Source: DASVTU01 sp036387415 (GTDB lineage: Bacteria > Acidobacteriota > Blastocatellia > Pyrinomonadales > Pyrinomonadaceae). Taken from it: a stretch of 64,000 bases of DNA. Position 1 is the first letter of the stretch, and each line of letters opens with the position of its first letter. The stretch is taken from positions 310,001-374,000 of the forward strand of contig DASVTU010000019.1 in NCBI GenBank assembly GCA_036387415.1. The letters are read 5' to 3'. Below the pieces are notes generated by a model. The model was not told where the DNA came from. It did no database searches and saw only the letters and a list, made by a program, of their open reading frames with translations. The position numbers and the translations under genes are program-made. Below are positions 42,169-50,054 of this stretch, piece by piece.

Positions 42169-42930
42169 GTGAAGATTACCGCGACCATCATCACTTACAA
42201 CGAAGCCGAAAACATTCGCGCCGCGTGCGAGTCAGTGGAGTGGGCTGACGAGGTTCTGGTCGTCGATTCGGAATCGACCGACGCGACGCGCGACATCGCA
42301 CGTGAGTGCGGGGCGCGCGTCATCTTGCGTCCGTGGCCGGGGTTTGCGGCGCAGAAGCAGTTCGCGGCGGAGGCGGCGGCGCACGATTGGATTTTCAGTC
42401 TCGACGCAGACGAACGCGTCTCGACGGAACTCCGTCGAAGCCTCGAAGACGTGCTCTACACCAACGAGATGCAACTCGCCGACGGCTATCGCATCGCGCG
42501 TCGCTCTTTTTACATGGGGCGTTGGATTCGCGGCGGCGGTTGGTATCCAGACCACCAGTTGCGTCTCTACAGGCGAACGCGCGGGCGTTGGGAAGGCGCG
42601 CACGTCCACGAATCCGTCAAGATGGACGCGGGCGCGCGCGTCTCGACGCTTGATGGAGACTTGCTGCACTACAGCGTGCGCGATGCGTCGCATCATCATC
42701 GCATGATTGGCGAACGTTATGCGCCGCTCGCCGCGCGTCAGATGTTCGAACGCGGTCGCCGCACGTCGCTGCTTCGTCTCGCCACCGCCGCGCCCGCCGC
42801 GTTCACGCGCAGCTTCGTCCTCAAAGGCGGCTTCCGCGATGGCCTCGCCGGTCTCTCCATCGCGCACTTCGCCGCCCATCATGCCTTTCTCAAGCACCTC
42901 TTGTTGTGGGAAATGCAGAAGGGTAAATAG
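42169..42930 (+). CDS. Family-2 glycosyltransferase (WaaE/KdtX-like)
   Basis: 253 residues from a GTG at 42169. KITATIITYNEAENIRAACE is the nucleotide-sugar-binding start, EVLVVDSESTDATRDIA follows, and LDADERVS holds the D-x-D-like metal motif. The C-terminal half has the YPDHQLRLYRR and HVHESV blocks of the WaaE/KdtX branch, which adds a sugar to the lipopolysaccharide core. The last codons lie inside a 29-bp hairpin. The substrate is not certain. Confidence 0.8.
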   Translation: MKITATIITYNEAENIRAACESVEWADEVLVVDSESTDATRDIARECGARVILRPWPGFAAQKQFAAEAAAHDWIFSLDADERVSTELRRSLEDVLYTNEMQLADGYRIARRSFYMGRWIRGGGWYPDHQLRLYRRTRGRWEGAHVHESVKMDAGARVSTLDGDLLHYSVRDASHHHRMIGERYAPLAARQMFERGRRTSLLRLATAAPAAFTRSFVLKGGFRDGLAGLSIAHFAAHHAFLKHLLLWEMQKGK

Positions 42931-42987
42931 TGAATGGTGAATGGATAAGACCCGTTCCTATCCATTCACCATTCACTATTTACCCTT
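42919..42987. repeat. Perfect 29-bp inverted repeat of GTGAATG words
   Basis: A 29-bp arm starting AAGGGTAAATAGTGAATGG at 42919 is perfectly inverted at 42959-42987, leaving an 11-base loop. Within each arm GTGAATG occurs twice in tandem (7-base period). The left arm covers the last codons and stop of the glycosyltransferase, and the right arm ends two bases before the stop of the convergent D,D-carboxypeptidase gene. It could end both messages. Confidence 0.9.
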
Positions 42988-42989
42988 CA

Positions 42990-44537
42990 CTAATTCCCGA
43001 TGGTGAGATTTGTTTGCGGGAGAAGTTTGCGCGGCGTCTCCATGGGGATGGGGACGGGCACGTCTTGTGTGGTGACGACTTCGGCGAGAAGTTGTTCTTC
43101 GAGTTGACGGTTCTGCCAGACGGTGTGCCCCTGATCGAGAATGGCGAAGACGACCATTCCGGCGTTCTGCGTAAAGACGACGCCCGCGATGCTCGCCATG
43201 CCGCCGTCGTCGTGTGCGAGCGTACCGGTCTTGCCGACTGCCGCGCCTTTGAGCGGTGTCTCCTTGAGACGATGGCGGAGCGTTCCCCAATCGCTGCTGA
43301 CGATGGGCATGATGTCTTCGAGTTTCAATCCCTGTCGTTTGGTCTCTTCGTGGAGCGCGCGAATCACCGCAAGCAACGCCGAGGGCGTGACGCGATTGTG
43401 TTCGAGACCGGAAGTGGTCGAGAGCAACAGACGTTCCGGCGGGAGGCGGAGTTCATCAATGAGGAAACGCTCGACGCCCTTCGCGCCGCCGACCATCCCG
43501 CCTACACGTTCGGCGACGAAGTTGCTGGAATGTGCATTCATGTAGAGCAACACGTCGCGCAACGGATGCGAGTGGAGCACGAAGAGAGGCTGCTGACCCG
43601 CCGGAGGCATGGCGACCGACGGACTCTCCGCGTCGCCCCTATCATTCGCTTGCCCGTCGTCTGAATCCTGCTTGTTGTCGGAATTTTGATTCGCCGTTTC
43701 CACGCTACTCGCACGGTCTCTGCCCTGACTCTTTTCTCCGTCGGCGTTCTGTTTCGTCTCTGCTTTATCCTGCTTCGGGCGCGTCTTGCTCTTGTCGGCA
43801 TTCTTCTTGTCCTTGCGCGCCGCGTCGCCGCCGCGCTTCGACGCACCCGATTTCGTCTCGCCGAGCTTCATCACCTTCAACATATTCTTGGCAGACTCTT
43901 CGGGCGATTCGTTGAAGTTGAAACTGAAATTGGGCGCGACGAAGACGCCCTCACTGGCGCGTGTGATGCCGCGTGCGCGAAGTTCGCGCGCAATCATGGC
44001 CGCCGCCGTGTCGCCGAAGGTCGGGTCGTCGCCCGCCACGTAAATTTTACCGCGCAGTGTTCCCGAAGCGTCCACCGTCCCTTCCGTATACACACGCGTC
44101 TCGAAACGATGCCCCGCGCCGAGTCTGCGGAGCGCGACGAGCGTGGTGGCAAGTTTGACGAGCGACGCGGGATTAAAGGCGGTGTCCGCGTTGTGCGACG
44201 CGAAAATCTTCTTGCCGTCCATCGACTCGATGATGACGCCGTGCTTCTCCGGTGCCTCGTCGCGCGAGGCGTACCATTCGGCGGTGTCAAACGTCGGCGG
44301 TGCCGCGACCGTGTGCGACGGTGCGCCTGCTATCGCGGCGTTTGCCGTCGCGGCAGCGGGCGCGTCCGATGGCGTTGTGATGATGGCGAGATGCTGGCCT
44401 GTGTGCGGCAGCAGCGAGAGCGAGTATGGGACAAAACTCAGCCCGATAATGATGACGAGGCCGACCGCCATCATCGCGACTATCGGATTACGAGGATTCA
44501 AAAGTTTTCCCTTCCGTCTCTGAATTTCTTTTTCCAT
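42990..44537 (-). CDS. S13-type D-alanyl-D-alanine carboxypeptidase (PBP4-like)
   Basis: 515 residues from the ATG at 44537. One membrane helix (about 18-40) anchors it. The catalytic SxxK is in NPASLVKLATT (Ser ~125). SxN is in AHSSNFVAE, and the KTG motif is in AVGKTGTLAHDDGG. A ~75-residue, highly charged Lys/Asp/Asn-rich insert interrupts the middle of the domain. It should trim peptidoglycan stem peptides in the periplasm. The insert is unusual and may be a surface loop. A longer start at 44591 is possible. Confidence 0.88.
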   Translation of the reverse strand: MEKEIQRRKGKLLNPRNPIVAMMAVGLVIIIGLSFVPYSLSLLPHTGQHLAIITTPSDAPAAATANAAIAGAPSHTVAAPPTFDTAEWYASRDEAPEKHGVIIESMDGKKIFASHNADTAFNPASLVKLATTLVALRRLGAGHRFETRVYTEGTVDASGTLRGKIYVAGDDPTFGDTAAAMIARELRARGITRASEGVFVAPNFSFNFNESPEESAKNMLKVMKLGETKSGASKRGGDAARKDKKNADKSKTRPKQDKAETKQNADGEKSQGRDRASSVETANQNSDNKQDSDDGQANDRGDAESPSVAMPPAGQQPLFVLHSHPLRDVLLYMNAHSSNFVAERVGGMVGGAKGVERFLIDELRLPPERLLLSTTSGLEHNRVTPSALLAVIRALHEETKRQGLKLEDIMPIVSSDWGTLRHRLKETPLKGAAVGKTGTLAHDDGGMASIAGVVFTQNAGMVVFAILDQGHTVWQNRQLEEQLLAEVVTTQDVPVPIPMETPRKLLPQTNLTIGN

Positions 44538-44636
44538 CTTTCGCAAACACGCGCAAAGCTTTAATATGCTTACGTCGGCGCGAGCCGTCAAGTTGAATGT
44601 CCTCTATCAGTTCACTCTTATCTGGAAACGCTCCGC

Positions 44637-45521
44637 ATGTTCCTTGTTCAGAGCTCTCCCTACGTCGATGAAGCAAATGCAGTACCATTCTCGCTCGCGC
44701 TCATCTTCGTCACCATTCTCGGCGCGCTTATCGGTAGTTTTCTCAACGTCGTAATCCATCGCGTGCCGCGCGAGGAATCCATCGTTTTCCCGAATTCGCG
44801 CTGCCCGCACTGTGGCACGGCGATTCGGCCTTACGACAACATCCCCATTGTTAGTTACCTCTGGTTGCGCGGACGTTGCCGCGCCTGCCGTGCGCGAATC
44901 CCCGCGCGCTATCCTGCCGTGGAACTCCTGACCGCACTCCTTTTCGCCCTAACCTTTCTACATACAGGACTAACGCTCGCACTCCCCTTCAATCTCGTTT
45001 TCGTCGCCGCACTCCTCGCGCTCATTTTTATCGACGCCGAGCACATGATTCTGCCCAACGTCATTACTTACCCCGGCCTCCTGTTCGCACTCGCCGCACG
45101 CCTCGTCGTCCCGAATCTCTACGGCATCGGCATGCTCACGACGGACGGTGCGGTCGCGGGTTGGCCGCTCGCGGCGCAGTCGCTCGTCGGCGCGTTGATT
45201 GGTGCGTTGGTGGGCGGCGGTTCGTTGTGGCTCGTCGGTTGGTTGTGGAAACGCCTGCGCGGCGTCGAAGCGATGGGCTTGGGCGACGTGAAGATGATGT
45301 TTATGGTCGGTGCGTTTCTCGGCTGGCCGCTCACGGTGCTCGCCATCTTTCTCGGCGTCCTGACGGGTTCCATCATCGGCATCGCGCTGATGCTGCGTCG
45401 CGGCGAACGCGACATGAAGATGCTGCTGCCCTTCGGCATCTTTCTCGGCCTCGGCGCAATCATCAGCCTGCTCATCGGAACACAAATCGTCAACTGGTAT
45501 CTCAGTCAATTCATGCTCTGA
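44637..45521 (+). CDS. pilD: Type IV prepilin peptidase (A24)
   Basis: 294 residues with about eight helices. GALIGSFLNVVIHRVPR and the CPHC/CRAC tetracysteine zinc cytoplasmic loop lie near the N-terminus. The catalytic aspartates are in ALIFIDAEHMILPN and MGLGDVKMMFM. The enzyme cleaves and N-methylates prepilins at the inner membrane. No pilus gene is next to it here, so it probably serves a pilus or secretion system elsewhere in the genome. Confidence 0.93.
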   Translation: MFLVQSSPYVDEANAVPFSLALIFVTILGALIGSFLNVVIHRVPREESIVFPNSRCPHCGTAIRPYDNIPIVSYLWLRGRCRACRARIPARYPAVELLTALLFALTFLHTGLTLALPFNLVFVAALLALIFIDAEHMILPNVITYPGLLFALAARLVVPNLYGIGMLTTDGAVAGWPLAAQSLVGALIGALVGGGSLWLVGWLWKRLRGVEAMGLGDVKMMFMVGAFLGWPLTVLAIFLGVLTGSIIGIALMLRRGERDMKMLLPFGIFLGLGAIISLLIGTQIVNWYLSQFML

Positions 45522-45532
45522 TGAAGAATAAG

Positions 45533-45624
45533 AATTCAGAATTCAGAAGCCGCAAGCCAGAAGAACGAACCAGCAGCTTACAACTCAAGCTCTCCGAATT
45601 TTTCTACTGTCTACTGACTACTGC
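45533..45624. repeat. Tandem heptad words AGAATTC and CTACTG-x
   Basis: AGAATTC AGAATTC AGAAGCC GCAAGCC at 45533-45560 and CTACTGT CTACTGA CTACTGC at 45604-45624 are 7-base tandem arrays of two different words. They lie between the prepilin peptidase and histidine kinase genes. They are not a strong inverted pair, unlike the other loci. Confidence 0.6.
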
Positions 45625-45629
45625 TTTTC

Positions 45630-47087
45630 ATGCTCCCTCGTTATGAAAACCGCATGCAGTTTGCGCTCGCGCTTCTCGTCGGGCTGTTGCTGCTTGCCAA
45701 CCTGTTCACGCTCGCGCTCGTCGCGCTCACGCCTTCGACACGCGCGGCGCGTCTGCCCGTACTCTTCACGGTCGTCGTCATCACACTGGTCGTCAGCATT
45801 CCTTGCATCCTACTGATTCCGCGTTGGCTGCTCAGGCCGTATCGTCAGCTTTTGGACGAAGCCGAACGCGCTCCCGTCGCGATGCGCACGCGCGGCGACG
45901 CACGCGACGAAACCGAGTTTGTCCTTCAAACATTTCAAGAAGTGGTCGCACAACTTCGCGCGCAACAACGCGAACTCGAAATCTTGAGCGCACGCGAGCG
46001 CGACCGCGCCGTCTCGGCAGAACGTTTCAGCGAACGCATCGTGGCAAGCGTCCCGTCCGGTCTGGTCGCGTTCGACGCGCAAGGGCGTGTGACGGTCGTC
46101 AACGCGCCCGCACGTGCCATTCTTGAAACCGACGGCGAGCCAAACGACGTTAGCGCCGATGCCGGACGAGAAAACTTTCAGACGCTTCTTCGTCATGCGC
46201 CGGAATTGATAAAGATGGTGGAGCATTGTCTTGAGTCGGGCGAGTTGTACCGCCGCGAGGAGGTTTCAGCGACGACGGGCGACGGGCGACGCGTGCGGCG
46301 TCTCGGTGTGACGGTCGCGCCGATTGACCCGCAACCCGAACGCGGCGCACGCGGCGCGCTCTGTCTCGTCACAGACATCACGGAGGTCGTGCAGTTGCGT
46401 GAAGCGGTGGCGCTCAAGAGGAGTCTGGAAAGTTTGGGCGAGATGTCCGCTGGACTCGCGCACGAATTCAAAAACGCTCTCGCCACGCTTCACGGCTACG
46501 CGCAGCTTTTGCAGAATCTCGAACTCGATGAACGCGGGCGCATCGCCGCCGCCGCGCTCTTACAGGAAGTGCGTAGCCTCTCTGAAATGGTCACGTCGTT
46601 TCTCAACTTCGCGCGACCGCAACCACTCGAACTCGTCGATGTCTCGCTCGATGAACTCATCACTGACTGCGCCTCCGAATTGCAGACGCTCTACGACGAG
46701 CGACGCATCACATTTCGCGTCGAGGGCGAATTCGCTTCCGTGCGCGCCGACGAACGCATGCTCCGCCAGTCCGTCCTCAATCTTCTACGCAACGCCGCCG
46801 AAGCGATTGACGCAGAGAGCGTGCGCCGTGAAGTCTCTGTGCACGGTCGGCGCGAGATGGACGATAACGGGCGAAGCCACGCGGTAGTCGAAATTCGTGA
46901 CACGGGCGCAGGGCTTCATGAAGCTGACATCCCGCGCATCTTCATCCCCTTCTTCACGACGAAAACGAAGGGGCATGGCGTCGGCCTCGCGCTCGCGCAC
47001 CGCGTCGTCACAGAACACGGCGGCACGCTCACCGCCGCGAACGCTCCCAACGGCGGCGCTATTTTCACCATCCATCTTCCGGCGTAG
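45630..47087 (+). CDS. Membrane sensor histidine kinase
   Basis: 485 residues. Two membrane helices (about 10-33 and 43-63), a HAMP-like and coiled linker (70-130) and a PAS-type domain (~135-250) are followed by HisKA with AGLAHEFKNALATLHGY (His ~278). The HATPase has QSVLNLLRNAAEA, VEIRDTGAGL and TTKTKGHGVGLAL. It autophosphorylates and passes the phosphate to a response regulator, which is not adjacent. The signal sensed is unknown. The start directly follows the CTACTG words and has no clear ribosome site. Confidence 0.9.
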   Translation: MLPRYENRMQFALALLVGLLLLANLFTLALVALTPSTRAARLPVLFTVVVITLVVSIPCILLIPRWLLRPYRQLLDEAERAPVAMRTRGDARDETEFVLQTFQEVVAQLRAQQRELEILSARERDRAVSAERFSERIVASVPSGLVAFDAQGRVTVVNAPARAILETDGEPNDVSADAGRENFQTLLRHAPELIKMVEHCLESGELYRREEVSATTGDGRRVRRLGVTVAPIDPQPERGARGALCLVTDITEVVQLREAVALKRSLESLGEMSAGLAHEFKNALATLHGYAQLLQNLELDERGRIAAAALLQEVRSLSEMVTSFLNFARPQPLELVDVSLDELITDCASELQTLYDERRITFRVEGEFASVRADERMLRQSVLNLLRNAAEAIDAESVRREVSVHGRREMDDNGRSHAVVEIRDTGAGLHEADIPRIFIPFFTTKTKGHGVGLALAHRVVTEHGGTLTAANAPNGGAIFTIHLPA

Positions 47088-47094
47088 CGCCCGT

Positions 47095-47234
47095 GCAAAG
47101 ATTAGCCACAGAGATATGGAGACACAAAGATGAAGAAGAAGGAAAGGAAGAAGTAGACTGACAAAAGCTCACCTTTTGCCCTTTTCTTTTTTCCTTTCTT
47201 CGTGGCTCTGTGTCTCTGTGGGAAATATTGAAAC
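47095..47234. repeat. Inverted repeat of the CACAGAG family
   Basis: The left arm (GCCACAGAGATATGGAGACA and onward, 47104 on) and the right arm (the complement reads CCCACAGAGACACAGAGCCAC) pair over about 35 bases with mismatches, including AAGAAG-rich inner parts. The 8-base period CACAGAGx is clear. The outer flanks are related to those of 33091 and 51835. Confidence 0.75.
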
Positions 47235-47261
47235 AATTTCCGAGCAAGGAGCAACGAGGAC

Positions 47262-48008
47262 ATGCCCGCACAAACAATCGACGAAGTTATCGCCCAACTC
47301 GACGACATCATCGAACGCGCGCGTCGGCAGAAAAGCCGACTCGGATATTTCGCGGTGCTTTATCGCAACGTCACAGTGAAGGTCAAAGAAGGCATCGCCG
47401 CCGGAAGCTTTGAAGACGGCGCGCGGATGGAACGTCTCGACGTGGCCTTCGCCAATCGTTATCTCGAAGCGGAGGCGCAATATCGTCGCGGCGAGCGTCC
47501 GAGTCTCTGCTGGCTCGCTTCGTTTGAAGCGTCGCACAAGTGGTATCCGCTCGTCCTCCAACATCTGCTGCTCGGCATGAATGCACACATCAATCTCGAC
47601 CTCGGCGTCGCCGCCGCGCTCACTAGCCCCGGCGACCAACTCTCCGCCTCGCAACGCGACTTCGACCAAATCAACAACATCCTCTGCGCCATGATGGACG
47701 ACGTGCAAGACCGCCTCGCACGCGTCTCCAAGTGGATGACCCTGCTCGACCGCGCGGGCTGCCGCACAGATGAAGCCATCATGGAATTCAGCATCAACAA
47801 GGCGCGCGAACTCGCATGGCGTGCCGCGGTCAAACTCGCCCCGCTCAGCCCCGCGGAAGCCAGACCCGTCCTAGACAAACTCGACCACAACGCCGCGCGC
47901 CTCGCGCGCCTCATCCTCATCCCCGGCTTCACCCCGACTCTCGCCAACCTCGCCGTACGCGTCAGCGAACCCACCGACGTTGCCGAAATCATCGACATCC
48001 TCAACTGA
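47262..48008 (+). CDS. DUF5995 family protein
   Basis: 248 residues, largely helical. The N-terminal DEVIAQLDDIIERARRQKSR, the central LQHLLLGMNAHINLDLGVAA and the two ASHKWYP-like aromatic segments match the DUF5995 family, common in soil Acidobacteriota and related bacteria. The function is unknown. Conserved His and Asn in the central segment could bind a metal. GAGGAC precedes the ATG. It stands alone between a CACAGAG element and a convergent flavoprotein gene. Confidence 0.8.
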   Translation: MPAQTIDEVIAQLDDIIERARRQKSRLGYFAVLYRNVTVKVKEGIAAGSFEDGARMERLDVAFANRYLEAEAQYRRGERPSLCWLASFEASHKWYPLVLQHLLLGMNAHINLDLGVAAALTSPGDQLSASQRDFDQINNILCAMMDDVQDRLARVSKWMTLLDRAGCRTDEAIMEFSINKARELAWRAAVKLAPLSPAEARPVLDKLDHNAARLARLILIPGFTPTLANLAVRVSEPTDVAEIIDILN

Positions 48009-48077
48009 ACCAATTGCGGAGCGCGGATTGAAGAACTACTCGTCAGTTTCATCAATACGCAGTTGTGTTCTGTGCTG

Positions 48078-49361
48078 TTAGTTGTGTTGTTTGACGTGGA
48101 CGCGTCTGACGCCGAAGGCGATGATGCGCGCGGGAATGTCGCGGAGGATGGGGATGCGTGTGAGAATGCGTATGGGAAGCGGCAAGCTAAAGGCTTGATT
48201 AGGATTGAGCGCGTTGCCGATGACGTTTTGCTGGATGAACGCTTGAATTGATTGAATAATACGCGTCGGCCTTTCGCGTTGCCGTTGCACCTCGCGTAGC
48301 TCGTCCGTTCGGATGTTGCCGTCTCGAAGCGGCTTTGTGAGCACGTTGGCGGCAACGACTGCATCCTGTATGGCGTAGTTGATGCCGACGCCGCCGACGG
48401 GCGACATGACGTGCGCGGCGTCGCCAATGAGTAGTAGTCCCGGCATAAACCATTCTTTCAGGCGGCTCGATTCGACGGAGAGCATCGAAACCTGTTTCCA
48501 CTCTTTGAGATGCTCCGCGCGGTTGGCAAACTCCGGCACGGTTTCGACGAGCGTGCGACGAAACGTCTCGATTCCTGCGGCGCGTAGTTCGCTGTAGCTG
48601 CCCTTGAGAATAACGTACGCCACCTGCCATTGCTCAAGGCGGTCGAGCATGACGACGATGTGCCCGCGACTGAAACGCGCTAATAAGCCCTCGCCGTCGC
48701 TCGCCTCGCGCGGCAGGCGAAACCACAAGACATCCATCGGCGGTGAAGTCTTGATGGGTTCCATCCCGCTCAGATGACGCATGCGCGAGCCGCGCCCGTC
48801 CGCCGCCACCGTGAGCGACGCACGCACTTCATGCCAGCCGTCCGCCTCTCGATAACGAACACCACGCACCACGCCGTCTTCTTCAATCAACTCTTCGACG
48901 CGCGCACCCATCGTCAAATGAAAATTCGGATAAGCCTCCAACTCCTTAACGACGAACTCAAGAAAGTCCGACTGTGGAAGCATGGCGATGTACGGAAAGC
49001 GAGTTTTGAGGCGACTCAAATCGGCTAACGTCAAGGGGCCGTCCGGCGTCATGACAGTAAACTGGCTAATCCTTGAATGACGAATTTCCAGCAGACGTTC
49101 GGCCAATCCGAGTTCGTCGAGAATTTCCAACACCGACGGATGAATCGTGTCGCCACGAAAGTCGCGCTCGAAGTCGTCGTGGGCTTCCAGCAGCACGACA
49201 TCTATCTTCTGCCGCGCCAGCAACAACGCGAGAATCACTCCCGCCGGGCCGCCTCCCACGATGCAACACGTCGTCTGTCTCACTTCGCGCGCCTCGTCGG
49301 CCTTGCGAGCTTCTTTCTCAGCCCCGGCGGTTTCGATAGTTTGAGTGTGCACTTGAGTCAT
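48078..49361 (-). CDS. FAD-dependent monooxygenase-like oxidoreductase
   Basis: 427 residues. CCIVGGGPAGVILALLLARQ is the dinucleotide-binding motif. FRGDTIHPSVLEILDELGL and AADGRGSRMRHLSG are PF01494-type blocks, and LLIGDAAHVMSPVGGVGINY is the second FAD motif. Such proteins hydroxylate or reduce aromatic and polyprenyl compounds. The substrate is not predictable. A ~30-residue charged N-terminal extension precedes the fold. It is convergent with the DUF5995 gene. Confidence 0.8.
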   Translation of the reverse strand: MTQVHTQTIETAGAEKEARKADEAREVRQTTCCIVGGGPAGVILALLLARQKIDVVLLEAHDDFERDFRGDTIHPSVLEILDELGLAERLLEIRHSRISQFTVMTPDGPLTLADLSRLKTRFPYIAMLPQSDFLEFVVKELEAYPNFHLTMGARVEELIEEDGVVRGVRYREADGWHEVRASLTVAADGRGSRMRHLSGMEPIKTSPPMDVLWFRLPREASDGEGLLARFSRGHIVVMLDRLEQWQVAYVILKGSYSELRAAGIETFRRTLVETVPEFANRAEHLKEWKQVSMLSVESSRLKEWFMPGLLLIGDAAHVMSPVGGVGINYAIQDAVVAANVLTKPLRDGNIRTDELREVQRQRERPTRIIQSIQAFIQQNVIGNALNPNQAFSLPLPIRILTRIPILRDIPARIIAFGVRRVHVKQHN

Positions 49362-49466
49362 AAGTTTGTCGCAGACGCGCCTTTCTCTGAAACTTCGACC
49401 TCTCGGCTACCGTAAATATTGCATCCGTTTTTATTGATACTTTCGACCGTGGGTGGAGAAAACGAC

Positions 49467-49940
49467 ATGAAACGAACAGCGATGCTCCTCGCTCTTATCC
49501 TTCTCGTTATTGCGCCGCTCCAAACGTCGTCAGCGTGGTCAAAAGGCGACAGCAAAGCGGAGCAGGAAATAACCTCGCTTGTACGTCAGTTTGCAGACGC
49601 GCAAAAGAATTTCGACGCCGCCAAACTAGACCAGCTTCTCGCCCCTGATTACATTGAAATTTCTCCCGTCGGTGAGATTGACCCGCGTGACAAAGTGCTC
49701 GGCTTTTACGCGCCTGAGAAGAAGAACGAGCGCGGCGGCGAATTGCTCTCATACGAGTTGGACGAAATCTCGACGCGCCTCTACGGAGAGACGGCGGTCG
49801 TCATCGCGCGTCTTCCTTTTACTTCGAGGAGTGCCGACGGAAAAACCGTCAGCCGCGCCCTCAGGTGTGTCTTCGTCTGTCGGAAACTGCGAGGTAAGTG
49901 GCGGTTGGTCTCTACTCAGTACACTGGCATCCGAGTTTAG
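49467..49940 (+). CDS. Secreted NTF2-like (DUF4440-type) protein
   Basis: 157 residues from the ATG at 49467, which has GGTGGAG upstream. A signal peptide (MKRTAMLLALILLVIAPLQ) is followed by a single DUF4440-like domain: ITSLVRQFADAQKNFDAAKL, then DYIEISPVGEI and WRLVSTQYT at the end. Such proteins bind small molecules or are isomerase relatives. No catalytic residues can be set. An in-frame start at 49419 is less likely. Confidence 0.75.
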   Translation: MKRTAMLLALILLVIAPLQTSSAWSKGDSKAEQEITSLVRQFADAQKNFDAAKLDQLLAPDYIEISPVGEIDPRDKVLGFYAPEKKNERGGELLSYELDEISTRLYGETAVVIARLPFTSRSADGKTVSRALRCVFVCRKLRGKWRLVSTQYTGIRV

Positions 49941-50054
49941 AGAACAAGCGAGGCATCCGTCCGTCAGGCCAATCTCTTACGCTTCCGCGCACGCAAATGC
50001 AAGCATTTTATTCGCGGACGCTTCTCCAAACGTCGTTTCAAATTCAACTGCTCG

